Origin: Oxytricha trifallax | Lineage: Eukaryota; Ciliophora; Spirotrichea; Sporadotrichida; Oxytrichidae | Direction: 5' to 3' | Assembly: GCA_000711775.1 (NCBI GenBank) | Contig: ARYC01020126.1 | Coordinates: 1 to 64,000 of the forward strand | Length of the DNA: 64,000 bases | Part shown: one piece after another, positions 1 to 9,964 of the stretch | Layout of the letters: the number at the start of each line of letters is the position of its first letter | Numbering within the stretch: position 1 is the first letter of the stretch | The notes under the pieces: generated by a model | Seen by the model: the letters and a program-made list of their open reading frames with translations, nothing else | Database searches by the model: none | What the model was told of the DNA's origin: nothing | Position numbers and translations under genes: made by a program

Positions 1-1780
1 AGCGCCTAGCATCATTGAAGTTCATACATTTGTTGCTTGGTGGCCAACCACCCCAATATTTAAACTGCTGCTTGCTGCGATGTATTTAAAGGAAGGGCCA
101 GCGAAATCAGATAAATTTGTAGCGCATATGGAAAAAGACTAAGAGTAATTGGCTGAATCAAGCTAAGCTTCCAGTTCCCACGGTGAGGGTTCTTCATCAG
201 AGAAAAATAGTCAAGGCGTGATCGCTGAAGAAAAAAGCGACTAAGCGCAGAATAAAAGCAGCAGAGATCCCTCAGAGCATCCAGAACGATAAGAGCCGCT
301 TCCCGCTGAAGAAATTCCAGAGGATTTAAATCCCCTAGTAAGGATATCAGTATTCCTGCTGTTGATGCTGGAGATGTCCCAATCGATCGTGACAATTCTG
401 AATCAAGTAGTAGCTCAAGCTCAAGCTCCAGCTCAAGTTCAAGCTCAGCGTCAAGCGTTGATCACAATGCTAAGAAGAAGTCGATTCCCAAGAATAACTC
501 CTAGCATTCATCATCCAAAGAAAAATCAGAGATCAGCAAGACGCCCCCTAACAAACTCATTAAAAATAGCGGCAAGGCTAAAAAGACGATGATGAAATCA
601 TCAACAAGGAAAATAGTGCTGCCCCTTCAGGCAATGGCAGTAACAATCCAATCTCAAACAGCACTAAGGGTCTCACGCGCTCAAGTACTCTTTGCCTGAA
701 AAAAGAATATTCCGTCATTAATCATGAGTACTCGATCGACCCTATGCGAGGCAAGTCAATATTATTCAAGCTGAGGTACCATGACTCCAATAACATCGTC
801 GTCGCTGATTATTTCTATCTTGCACAGCACTTCGAAGACAGTTTTCTTGGTCCCATTCATGATTACATCAAGCTCAACGAAATCTAAGTAACGCAACCAA
901 AAATAGTAAAGGCCAGAGGCAATTGCGCAGGCGCCAGCGAAGCCGCTTCTGAATTTGCATTGATTCAGCAGCCGTTATCGGATATCGACTTTGGCACTGG
1001 GTGGTACTACTCTAAGAGATACTAACACGACGCATTTGAGCCCAGCAAATTAAGATTCAACAGTATGTGGTTCGAAGGGGCTAAGCCGTAACACTATATG
1101 GACTGCGTGATTCACGCTGTTAACTACGCTGTAGGGTATCGCTGCTTCACATCACGCGAGCAAGTTATTCGATACATGCGCAGAAGAATGCATATAACTC
1201 ACTAGGAGGCTCTCACCTTCAAGCAATTCAACGGGGTCTCACTCAAATAGATGAAAGACGTCGTCGCAGATTCCAACCTCAACCTCTACTCCCCTACTAA
1301 GATTTACGAATGGCAGTACGCCAAGCAAAATCCCTACTGCAGAGATTTACTCAGCGAGCTAAGTTCATCGAGTTCATAGGTCTTCATTATGGTTTACAGG
1401 GACCAGGGAATAGGGCTAACATTTACTCACGCTGTTACGCAAAAGAAATGTTCGCAGGGCATCGCTCTCTTCGACAGCGCTCGCACCGCCATTCACTACT
1501 CAGGAATTGAAAAATGCGCATCATACTGGAACATCCATGACTTTCTCAAGAGTGTCTATGCTGTGCAGCTTTGGGTGCTTGAGGCGGATACGTACAGCCC
1601 GAAAGAGAGAGAGAGAAACAGGTATCTATATTGAAGAGTATTATGACCGGGGATAAAACATCTGTTAAGGGTAGGGTGGTGAACACGAAGCGTAACAAGA
1701 AAGCTAAGTCCAAGCACATGACTAATAGGAAGAATCATAGAGCGAAGGAGCCGCTTGAGAGCGCTGAGGTCCACCCTTGA
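1..1780 (+). pseudogene. GC-rich ORF relic with possible C-H-D cysteine-peptidase-like domain, 5' end outside window
   Basis: Read with TAA/TAG as Gln, this gives one protein-like chain in four frame segments, with shifts near 330, 590 and in a GA repeat near 1605. It ends at TGA 1778-1780. In order it shows a short hydrophobic block, a long acidic Ser/Gln-rich linker with a poly-Ser run (about 400-450), a globular part from about 690, and a Lys/Arg-rich tail. The globular part has Cys (codon 1104-1106, context DCVIHAVNYAVG), His (1428-1430, context FTHAV) and Asp (1473-1475, context LFDSA), an order compatible with papain-fold peptidases; that reading is inference. GC content is clearly higher than in neighbouring DNA, suggesting a different origin. 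A TBE begins six bases after the stop. The family is not recognised; a germline-limited gene or a large DNA transposon ORF are both possible. Confidence 0.5.
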
Positions 1781-1785
1781 GTATT

Positions 1786-1902
1786 CAAAACCCCAAAACC
1801 CTTTCAGTAGTTTGATTGAGTTTTTGATTGATAAAAGTAGACTATTAGTGCATACTTTATATGGGTTTTAATAGGGTTTATGTAGGGGTTTAATGTTTAA
1901 AT
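1786..1902. repeat. TBE left terminal inverted repeat
   Basis: The 117 bp start with C4A4C4A3-type sequence and match 5806-5922 in inverse orientation almost base for base, ending at GTTTAAAT. The first 17 bases resemble the macronuclear telomere repeat, but this is an internal transposon end and not a chromosome end. Confidence 0.95.
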
Positions 1903-1946
1903 GTAATGTATCGTAGTGTGTATTAGAGGGGTTTTATTTTTACTAT

Positions 1947-3391
1947 TCACTCAAACTATACCTTGGCATCATGTGCTAATTTTCTAAATTTGATATCTCC
2001 TATCCAGTTGATAATTTAGTCTATTGTTTGCTCTGCTCTGTGGTTTGGTCTTAAGATAATCTGCTCAGCCATATCTTTCATTTTACCTTTTATCTTATTC
2101 TAGTCTAGATATTGATGTATTCTCTGCTTTGAATCTTTCTCTCTCTTACAGCTATAGTAATCATTTCTTTGCAGATCGCATTCAGCAATAATTGCTGCTA
2201 GAGCCCATACATCCCACTTAATATCACCATCTCTCCAGTCCTCCCTTTCTGGAAAGTATCCAGGAGTACCATAAACGTTGCCAAGTCCTGAAGCTTCAAC
2301 TCTTTATGATCTATTGAAATTCAATTATTACTACTCTGAGAGGTGAAAAGTCAAGCATAATATTCTCAGGCTTCAAGTCTCTATGAACATACACTAAAGT
2401 GTGCAGCTCTTCTATGCCTTTGCAAACATTTGTAAGAATAAGAGGTAGCTACTTAGGAACTCTTTAATCTTAAATGTAGTCTCTTAAAGTCATTTAATAT
2501 AGAGGGAGGCGAAAAGCAACATGATCTTGAGCAAGGAGTATTGCATCGAGCTTAATAATAAATCTGCACTGTCTATCCCTTGCTTTAGTAAGAGCTTAGT
2601 ACTCATTGACAAATTCCATTTGATACTTGTCATCGCATTGAAAGTAGTTGAATGGATAAATCTTGTATGCGAACTGCTTATCAGTTATGACCTTTTTCTC
2701 AAACTTGTCCTCAAGTATAAGATAACTTTCCTTACATTCTTTAAGGTCAATTACATTTAAAATTGGAAGCTTCAGTGCTTGTATCTTCAGAGTGATTTTC
2801 ACTATCTCAGAAGCTGGGAGTTTCTCACTGCTTTAATAAGCTTATTTTCTTTCTTAACTCTTTGTTCCAAGGATTCTAAAGGGTCTCTTAGCTTTCTTTT
2901 TTGAAGGAAGACCTCTCCAGTCTAGGGATCTATGACTTCAAACTTCTTGCCATGATGGTTTTATAGGTGAATAAATCCCTTGAATGGTTATATTGCTTAT
3001 TGCAATAAGGGCAAAAATATTTTCCATCTATCTTATCATGCTTAAGATAGAGCTTAGGCTTGTTAGAATGCTACTCTAAGATATGACGCTTAAGAGCAGA
3101 TTTATAAGTGAAGTTCTTCTCACACTCTTCACATAAATGTAATCCTTTAATTTATTTTTTCTCTTCCTCCTCTTCAACCATTTTTATTGGAACTTCGCAT
3201 TGAATTTCTTAGCTCTGCATTTCTATTTTACAGCTGAATTGTTATTCAAAGTCTGAGACCTAAGGTTAGAGAATTTCAGGTTCGTACTAGGTAAATGCAT
3301 CACAAGTCTCAATTTTCTTTTGATTCATGAAGGAAAGTTTTTGCTGGCTAATGCCAAGTAATGCCGCTTTTCTTAGTAAGTTGCCGCTCAT
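1947..3391 (-). pseudogene. TBE 57-kDa-type ORF: C2H2 zinc fingers plus protein-kinase-like domain, frame-shifted
   Basis: It starts at ATG 3391 (MSGNLLRKAALLG) and ends at TGA 1947-1949. The N-terminal half has C2H2 fingers (CEECEKNF...H...H and CPYCNKQYNHSR). The C-terminal half has a kinase catalytic loop HRDLKPEN near 2380, a degraded DFG region (IIEF instead of DFN/DFG near 2315) and the helix WDVWALAA near 2195. Frameshifts are visible near 2975, 2830, 2500 and 2315 when compared with the second copy in this window (40.6-41.9 kb). This zinc-finger/kinase ORF is the largest gene of known TBEs; its role in transposition is not established. A functional product from this copy is unlikely. 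Confidence 0.85.
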
Positions 3392-3956
3392 TTTATAAAT
3401 ACTATTAATAATTATATAAGCTGTTTTAATTTTACCTTTATATACAAGTAAGAGCATATCCTCATAGATTTAGAGAGGTTTAATGCGAACAGAGTGAGAG
3501 ACATTAGTTTTATATTTCTAAAATTTTGAGATAATTTATATATTATTTCATCCATTTTATACATTAAAATGCACCTAAATGTGTTTTGAGGAGTTAGGTG
3601 GTGCTCCTAAATATGTTCTCGTAAATTTAGGAGGGGAATTTTTAAAATTTAATTTTTTTAATGCACCGCCTAATACGGTTTTGAACTTTAATTTAACCTC
3701 CTAATAAAGTTTTAAAGAAATTAGGAGCACCACCTAATTAAATTAATTATTATTAGGAGCAATTTAATGGAGAAAGTTTGATAAAAATGGAAGTCAAACT
3801 TTGAAACTTGGAGAAAGTTCCTCCATCTTTATCTATTTATCTGATTCAGGTTGACCTCCAAGTGGATCTCCCTATTTAGTAGAAAAATTTTAGTAAGTTT
3901 AGAATGGATATCCATAATTTTAAATTTCATTAACATTTATAGAAACTCGAAACAAG
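3392..3956. promoter_or_regulatory. TBE intergenic spacer between divergent 57k and accessory ORFs
   Basis: AT-rich spacer of 565 bp separating two divergent starts (3391 on -, 3957 on +). It holds several copies of a CCTAATTA / TTAGGAGCACC-type word in both orientations (about 3590-3760). A similar set occurs in the same spacer of the second TBE (about 48180-48310). A shared bidirectional promoter is inferred from geometry only. Confidence 0.45.
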
Positions 3957-4740
3957 ATGGAGTCTATGAATGATGCAATGAAGAGAATTTAATCTCAAGA
4001 TTTAATAGGAAAATTCAGAAGTAAAGAAGATCTTTACAGATACTTGGTATAGCAGGTAAGTTTTCACTTATAACTAACTTATTAACCATAGTTGGATTGT
4101 TCTTGCCAACACAGGAGGGAACAAAAATATCATTCTTAAAAGCATTGTTAAATGAAGAGAAAAAAGCTTTTAAGTCTAATGAAATCAGAATGATCGAGAT
4201 ACCTAACTCTGAAATAGCAGTGACAAACCTATATGACGATGCTATGAGTGATCCAGACGTAGCTCTCTACCTTCCATCAAAGCTAAAGCTCTCTAATAAA
4301 ATGCCAGAGAGAAACTTCTTCTTTGGTGTTCTTACAACTCTGAAACCTGAGTACTTAAATGAAGTAATTTAAGAAGCTCACAAGAAACGATACAGCATCT
4401 CTCCTGAAGAAAAAGAGAAGCAAGGTATTAAAATAAGTGATACCTGGCTGTAGGAACTTCAAAAGCATCCTTACATCTCAAGTAAGCTTAGTCTTCTAAC
4501 TTTATAGAAAAACAAGGTACTGCTATATACTTGATGAAAGCGCAGCAAATTAAACAGAGAGAGAAAGTCTCAAGTAAAACATGAATTGAGCAAGAGGATC
4601 TTCAAGATTTATAAAAGCCAGAAGAGATGAACATAGATGCAGGAGCTGGCACTAAGAGAAGAAACATAAGCCCAAGCAAACACTAAGAGGAAGAAAAGAA
4701 AGAGAAGCCAAATCCCTTTACGGGAAAATTTAATATGTGA
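3957..4740 (+). pseudogene. TBE accessory ORF (position of the '22-kDa' ORF), frame-shifted
   Basis: It opens MESMNDAMKR at ATG 3957 and ends NPFTGKFNM-TGA at 4738-4740. The core has FRSKEDLYRYL, GLFLPTQEG, a Leu/Lys-rich helix, VTNLYDDAM and PERNFFFGVL. The C-terminus is charged (KRRNISPSKH, EEEKKEK). A one-base loss near 4053 and another shift near 4530 break the frame relative to the copy at 47180-47969. It is convergent with the transposase. No biochemical function is known to me. The same fold recurs as a stand-alone two-intron gene at 12170-12927. Confidence 0.85.
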
Positions 4741-4741
4741 A

Positions 4742-5784
4742 CTTATTCATTCGCTTAAACTAAAACTTATACACAAAATCTCCCTTCTCTTGCGCATACT
4801 TTAGCTTTATCATCGCTGACTCTCTTAGCAGCACTCTTAATAAAATCTACTGTATCTATCTTTAAGTCGTGCATCAAGTGATAGAGTAGCAAAGTCTTAT
4901 AATGACCTTTCAATAACCCCCAATATAATTCAATACCATTGAACTGAGGACTGTAGGGAAGATTAAATACAGGTGTTATGTTTAGCCTTTCATATTCCTT
5001 CCTTGTGTCTTTAGTTTTATGGACAGATAAGTTATCTACAAACAGAATAATCTCTTAGTCGGCGTACTTATCTCTGAGTTATTATAAGAACTTTATGTAT
5101 TATTCGGTCTTTATTGAGCGAGGGTGGATAACATAAGTCTCGAGGCCATTATCTTCGCTTATTCCACCAAGAATTGCATGAGTTTAAACCTTAACCTTTT
5201 AATCATATAATGTAGCTATATCTTTTATACCAAGACCTTGATATGAAAGTATTAAACGTAAATACTGCCTCATCAGCGTGTATGAACTTAATATTATTAG
5301 TAATAGCCCTCTGCATTTAATCGAATAAATAATTTAAATTAGCCTTATAAAATGGAACATTAAAGTCAATCAATTTCTTAATGCGATTGACTGTCTTGTA
5401 AGATATTCCGTTCTTTTTATATATGTTAGCTATCGATTAACCAGATATGTGAAGCTAAGGAAATTGGCGATGAAACATCACAGCCCTCTAGGCTATGGAG
5501 AAATGAGCCCAGTATTTAATAGTCTTATCATTAATAAGATATTCAATATGATGCTGCTAAAATCTTACGGGTCTCTTGAGCTTAGAATTAAGATGCTATC
5601 TCTTTAAATTCAATGCTAATAGACAGTGAGACCTCACAGTTGCTGGAGATTTATGGAGGAGCCTTGATATAGACGTATAATTCAGAACAGGCTTGACTAA
5701 TTCATTATATTCATCACATCCATATCGCAACTTAAACAATAAATCTATATACTCACTGTCATAAACTGACCCCAAACCTCGCAT
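4742..5784 (-). pseudogene. TBE 42-kDa-type transposase (DDE, Tc1/mariner-IS630 superfamily), frame-shifted
   Basis: Starts at ATG 5784 (MRGLGSVYDSEYIDL), with an N-terminal helix-rich DNA-binding region including SPATVRSHC. The catalytic triad is present: Asp in HADEAVF (codon 5272-5274), Asp in LFVDNLSVH, and Glu in NGIELYW, with 34 residues between the last two (DD34E). One frameshift near 5225, between RSWYKR and LYDQKVKV, breaks the frame, so the full product is not made unless that base is an assembly error. The last codons run tail to tail into the accessory ORF and the exact stop is unclear. TBE transposases are reported to support DNA elimination in Oxytricha. Confidence 0.88.
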
Positions 5785-5805
5785 ATAATCAATTAAAATA
5801 CTAAT

Positions 5806-5922
5806 ATTTAAACATTAAACCCCTACATAAACCCTATTAAAACCCTAATAAAGTATGCACTAATAGTCTACTTTTATCAATCAAAAACTCAATCAAACTA
5901 CTGAAAGGGTTTTGGGGTTTTG
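5806..5922. repeat. TBE right terminal inverted repeat
   Basis: Inverted partner of 1786-1902. It ends GGGTTTTGGGGTTTTG at 5922. The only visible difference from the left copy is a short TA/AT change near the middle. Confidence 0.95.
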
Positions 5923-6146
5923 AGTGCTTGGTTGGAGTCAAAGTAAAGTACAATGGAAATAAAGTGTTCACAAAGTTAGACAAAGCCTGAACGTGAAAGT
6001 GAGTCTAATGAGGGAGGCATCGTAAAAGCCAGACTAGATATATGAAATAGTTGAGAGACTTGTGCCAGGTGGACCTTATTTTGGAGGTCTTTGGCAGACC
6101 CCATAACATTAGACAAAACTGGACCACAATAGGGAATTAAGTTTGA
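5923..6146 (+). pseudogene. C-terminal fragment of an MT-A70 adenine methyltransferase
   Basis: Three frame pieces line up with the end of the MT-A70 fold: CLVGVKVKYNG, then KPDQIYEIVERLVPGG, then LEVFGRPHNIRQNW and TTIGNQ, ending at TGA 6144-6146. Shifts lie near 5980 and in a TTTT run near 6089. The N-terminal catalytic half (DPPW) is absent because the fragment starts at the TBE right end. If the TBE is removed together with one target copy, the junction would read GAG TAT TGC TTG GTT, in frame with this motif, but the sequence left of the TBE does not look like MT-A70. MT-A70 proteins in ciliates include the MTA1/MTA9 DNA N6-adenine methyltransferases. This is a relic or a partial MDS. 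Confidence 0.75.
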
Positions 6147-6420
6147 TTAATTTAAGCTGTAACATTAAGTTTTAATTATTATGTATTTTAAAAGTTAAAT
6201 TAAATCTACTAATTATAGAGTTTTCTATTTAAAATGCCTCATTTTATGATAATAATATCAATATAAATCCTTATAAATAATAATGAGTATTACAAAAAGA
6301 GTTGATGTAAACGCCCAATTAACCTAATTTCCTTTATTCAATCGTTGAAATAATAAATTTATTAATTGTTACAAAGCAAATCTTAATATATTTTAGCATA
6401 TAAATATGAATTATCATTAA
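6147..6420. other. AT-rich spacer, no gene seen
   Basis: About 270 bases of A/T-rich sequence with many TTTAA/ATAAT words and no frame with protein-like composition. IES-like. Confidence 0.5.
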
Positions 6421-6424
6421 GTTC

Positions 6425-7735
6425 AGAGATTGCAATTTTGATCATGGCAGCATTTTCCGAAACAAACTGCCACTCTTAATTATGTAATGGTCTCAAGATC
6501 GACAACAAAAGATAAAAGAATGAGAAGTGAGGTTAAGCAAGCATTACCGCATCATTCAACGAGAGAAGACATCAAGGTTTATTGAATTAATTTAATTTAA
6601 ATCATTATTGTATATCATCTGTTTAGTTGATAGAATAAGAGCCTTATATTTTGTATAATATTTACTTAATTTACTCTGAATTTACCAGATAGAAATTGTC
6701 CTAGTCTGATCAGATGGATTTACCAAGCTTACGAGTACTCTTACAAATTAGTAAATTACAATACATAGCAAGCACTATATAATATTTATTATGTTATTTA
6801 TTGTAATTTTCATTGAAGAGACTAAGAATGCCGATGAGAGCTGGCAAACTTAATCAGCAGGAATAATAAACAGTGCTATTTGAAGGACATAATTGGCAAA
6901 TAACTACTTACCTTCTTTAATTAAAACTATTAATAATATCAAATACTTTATCAAATTTAGTTATTTATTTAAATTAGTGGTATTGAATATGCAGGTACTT
7001 TTGATGATGACACAAAGTCCAGGATTTATAACTTACGGGGCTTGTTTTTCAAGTTTAAAGTTGATTTTGATAAATCAATAGATCTGCAGTTACAACAAGG
7101 ACCTCAAATAAATAAATTATAATTGAAGTTATTTGATACATTTGTATTAGTTTTACCAATTCATTTAAATATTATAGTTATCTGCCTTGGCAATTTATCA
7201 AATCTAAGGTCATTATTCTATTATTAATTATCATAATTAGTTACGATAAAGGTGCTAGAAATGTCAATCAACAGATTAGTATTGACTGTGGATGTGTGAA
7301 CAATGAAGCAACTTGATAGAATCAAGCAATGCTCTTGTAAACAACTAAACCAACAAATTCATATTCAGAAGCTGTTTAAGCAATGATATAAATATATATA
7401 AATACTATTTATATTACATATTATACTATATTATATGTTGCTTTGTTATAGTGCGAACCAAACTGCAGCGTTTAACATCTGATACACTAACATTAAAACA
7501 AACAAACCTAAGGGCCTCGTCCTTAATGACTCCAAGTGCATCGAGGATAGCGATAAAGACCTGCCTGCAGGAATGAATTGACAAGGACAGTAAATTGAGC
7601 TTTAAGAGTAAATCTTGAAATCGATGACTGTGATTATTGCTGTGATTCACAAGGAGAACAATGAACAGTGGAGAGTGATGTGGGAAGGTAGAATTAAGTT
7701 GTGTTGGATTAGGAAACTATTAAGTAGTAGAAGTA
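6425..7735 (+). CDS. Cluster of MDS-like coding pieces, unknown gene (strand +)
   Basis: Six islands of higher GC and protein-like composition are separated by AT-rich inserts: about 6440-6585 (SWQHFPKQ...), 6700-6780 (NCPSLIRWIYQAYEY), 6812-6920 (MPMRAGKLNQQ...GHNWQITTY), 6978-7110 (GIEYAGTFDDD...RGLFFKFKVDFDK), 7238-7395 (GARNVNQQISIDCGC) and 7445-7720 (KPKGLVLNDSKC...EQWRVMWEG). The last two contain in-frame TGA (about 7312, 7478 and 7577) with protein-like sequence on both sides. The frames differ between islands, as expected if the inserts are IESs, but I could not place pointers securely. Function not recognised. The last island also has an open - strand frame, so its strand is the least certain. 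Confidence 0.45.
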
Positions 7736-7969
7736 AGATAAATAAATAAATTAATAATCACATTTATGTTATTTAAGATATCAGAATGAGACAATCTTCT
7801 AAGGTATAAAGATAATTGATAGATGATGTTATACAATAGCACTCATCATGCATAATTTGATTGTAATTTATTAATTTATTTTAAAAAGGTTTATTTCATT
7901 AAACTTATAATATTGATAAGAAGGCCTTCAATTATAATACTAAAATTAAATATTATTAATTTATAAAAT

Positions 7970-9525
7970 AGCTGCTTTTATTCTCAATGTTACCCTTTCC
8001 TTTTGCTTATTTGTCCTCATCATCTGCACCTTATTATCAATAACTACTCTACCAAGCACTCAAATTCTTGAATATATATTTAATATGTTATCATTTTTAG
8101 TTTTACTGTACTTTCTTACCTTATACACCTAATTATCTGCATAAACAGTATACCATTTTTATATAAAATATGTTGGTAATCTTAGCTCTCATTCTCTTTA
8201 TGTCCTCTTATCATCTTCTTCGTGTTTTTCAATAATGCCTTCATTTAAGCTTCAGCTGCATAATTTTACTTTGCCTATTTATTAGCGGCTTCACTTTCCT
8301 TTTCTTATGTTATCTTCTCCTTGTTCCTTTGATTTTTGATTGACCATTAATAAATATATTATCTATAAATTAAAACCTTTAAAATATTTCATTTCTTTCT
8401 GCTCATTTATTATTTAATAATCACCATGTTTGAGATTAATCCAAGTAACTTCCTTAAAATTGCTTGATTTATCTTGGGCCAACACTTTCTTCACTTCTTT
8501 CATAAATTAAAATCAAAAGAAGATTAATAACTAAATATGAGAATAAAGGTAGATAAATCTTATAAGTTTATATAATTAATTAAAATAACAATAATATAAT
8601 CAATTAATAATTTAAATAAAAGATTATAAAATATAAAGAGAAGGGGAATTGTTTAAGAATGCAAGATATTAGTAAAAAACAATATTTATAATATCATCGG
8701 TGCAATAAGCGACAATATCTCCAATTCTAATGATGGCTTAAGCATCATAATCGACATAATACAGGTATTCTTTTATGTCGTCATCATTCATGTCATTTCC
8801 CATCATTGCTGCTGGTCTGCTGTCCTTATCATCATCTTCGACTTGTTGCTCTGTTTATTCATTCATAAGATATCTGAAGTACTAGTTTGGTAGTGGTTGT
8901 ACTGCTTGTTATACCTTATTTTTGCGAGCTTCAAAAAATGGGTTTCTTTCAGTGTCGTATTTTGCACTGAGTGGGGAGATAAGTCCTAACTATGTCTTGA
9001 TCTAGGCATTATTCTTGCCCTTTTCATTATTGTAGGAATACATTTGATTTGGGAAAATAAATTAAAATGAAATAAATAATAATTAAAATTCGTGGCAGTT
9101 AACTCTCTAGAAACCTATACAATATGGTGCTTGTTCGATAGAGAATTAAAAATTAGCTGGACTTTACTATTCGCGGTATCCCTCTATCGCATCCCTGAAG
9201 TGAGATAACTCGACTTTAATTTTGGGTGATTTGTTTAGTTGAATTTGTTGCCGAAATTAAAGTCGAGTTATCTCACTTCAGTGATGCGATAGAGGGATAC
9301 CGCGAATAGTAAAGTCCAGCTGATTTTTAATTCTCTATCGAACAAGTACCATATTGTATAGGTTTCCAGAGAGTTAACTGCCACGAATTTTAATTATTAT
9401 TTATTTAATTTTAATTTATTTTCCAAAATCAAATGTATTCCTACAATACTGCATCTCTTGGTGTAAGTTTAGAACACCATTTTGTGGTTGTCATTTTAAA
9501 CTTATTGAGCCATCATATAATTCAT
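7970..9525 (-). CDS. Unknown gene in MDSs on - strand; frame restored by removing four IESs
   Basis: The start is ATG at 9525-9523 (MNYMMAQQVQND), after an in-frame TGA. Coding pieces: 9447-9525, 8688-9027, 8414-8505, 8160-8353, and from 8152 leftward. Joining them across the palindromic IES (9028-9446) and pointers TTAT, TTATTAA and TATA gives one continuous frame of about 240 codons without TGA. Visible parts are an acidic stretch (EDDDKDSRP, NDMNDDDIKEY), IRIGDIVAYCTDD, EVTWINLKHGDY, and a Lys-rich coiled-coil-like part (EKESEAANKQAKQN, KKMIRGHKENE). After about 8085 the frame is uncertain, and the 3' end near 7970 is a guess. No family is recognised. The consistent in-frame joins at independent sites are the main evidence that this is a real macronuclear gene. 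Confidence 0.65.
8153..8163. other. Candidate 11 bp IES with TATA pointer
   Basis: TATA at 8149-8152 and 8160-8163 flanks seven bases. Deleting 11 bp restores the frame from HIL to YTVYADNQVYKVRK. This is very short for an IES; a simple insertion mutation is the alternative. Confidence 0.4.
8354..8420. other. Candidate IES with 7 bp pointer TTATTAA
   Basis: 67 bp AT-rich insert. TTATTAA (TTAATAA on +) occurs at 8347-8353 and 8414-8420. Removing the insert with one copy joins GGT GAT TAT TAA TGG TCA in frame (TAA = Gln). Confidence 0.6.
8506..8691. other. Candidate IES with TTAT pointer
   Basis: AT-rich 186 bp between coding pieces ending at 8688 and starting at 8505 of the - strand gene. 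The word TTAT (ATAA on +, at 8502-8505 and 8688-8691) is present at both edges. Keeping one copy gives GAT GAT ATT ATG AAA GAA in frame. Confidence 0.6.
9028..9448. mobile_element. Palindromic TA-flanked IES / foldback MITE (195 bp arms, 31 bp loop)
   Basis: Arms 9028-9222 and 9254-9448 are inverted copies with few mismatches, around a 31 base loop (9223-9253). The element starts TTGTAGGAATAC and is bordered by TA at 9028-9029 and 9447-9448, the target of Tc1/mariner elements. Deleting 9028-9446 leaves a single TA and joins the codons TGC AGT AAT GAA AAG in frame. It is therefore both a MITE-like insertion and a precise IES in the coding sequence. Confidence 0.85.
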
Positions 9526-9639
9526 GTCTGGTCTTGAGTAATCTCTACCATATCATATTGGCAACACTTAACAACACTTCGAGGAATTAGTCTTTAAGCA
9601 TTTTGCAATTAATAGTTTCTCAATATAAGTAAGGGGCAA

Positions 9640-9850
9640 ATAGGGTGGAATGGTGGGAATGGCCGCTATCCATAGGCACTACTTGAGACAGTTGACGTTA
9701 TCTCACAAAAGTGAAATTTCAAACTCAGGCATTTAATCGGTTAGCCGAAATCATCGAAAATGATTGTCTCCCAAAGGGCCAATGCAATTTCCCCACGTGA
9801 TGTTTTCAAATTGCCTTTTCTCAACCTGCATGTATACTCTATTCAATTAA
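9640..9850 (+). repeat. Partial copy of the LARDG-family 5' part
   Basis: The words TATCTCAC, AACTCAG, TGTCTCCCAAAGGGCCA and TTTCCCC in this order match the segment at 33745-33850 (TATCTCACGACGG, GACTCAG, TGTTTCCCAAAAGGCCA, TTTCCCA). It is collinear but diverged, and lies upstream of the divergent - strand gene starting at 9525. Confidence 0.5.
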
Positions 9851-9964
9851 ACAAAAATATCTCTTGATGCTACTCTCCGTTTCCTCTCTTCCCTAAGCGC
9901 TTTCATCAATTTTGATTTATAATAAGAAATTAATTAATTTAATCAAAAACTTAATTTATTAAAA

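Larger units (their letters stand above)
1786..5922. mobile_element. TBE (telomere-bearing element) transposon, complete, 4137 bp
   Basis: Both ends carry a 117 bp inverted repeat starting CAAAACCCCAAAACCC, the C4A4 telomere-like end that defines TBEs of Oxytricha and relatives. Length (4.1 kb) and content match the family: a zinc-finger/kinase ORF, a short accessory ORF and a Tc1/mariner-type DDE transposase. Flanking trinucleotides are ATT (1783-1785) and AGT (5923-5925), consistent with the A-N-T target duplication of TBEs plus one substitution. All three ORFs are frame-shifted in this copy, so it is probably not an active source. TBEs are eliminated during macronuclear development, and their transposases are reported to take part in genome rearrangement. 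Confidence 0.95.

Noticed and set aside
1786-1802. C4A4 repeats as a macronuclear telomere or chromosome end
   Set aside because: They are part of a 117 bp inverted repeat bounding a transposon, with an inverse copy at 5806-5922.
4053-4092. GTAAGT...ATAG in the TBE accessory ORF as an intron
   Set aside because: The paralog at 47.8-47.9 kb has coding sequence of almost the same length here, so a one-base deletion explains the frame break better.
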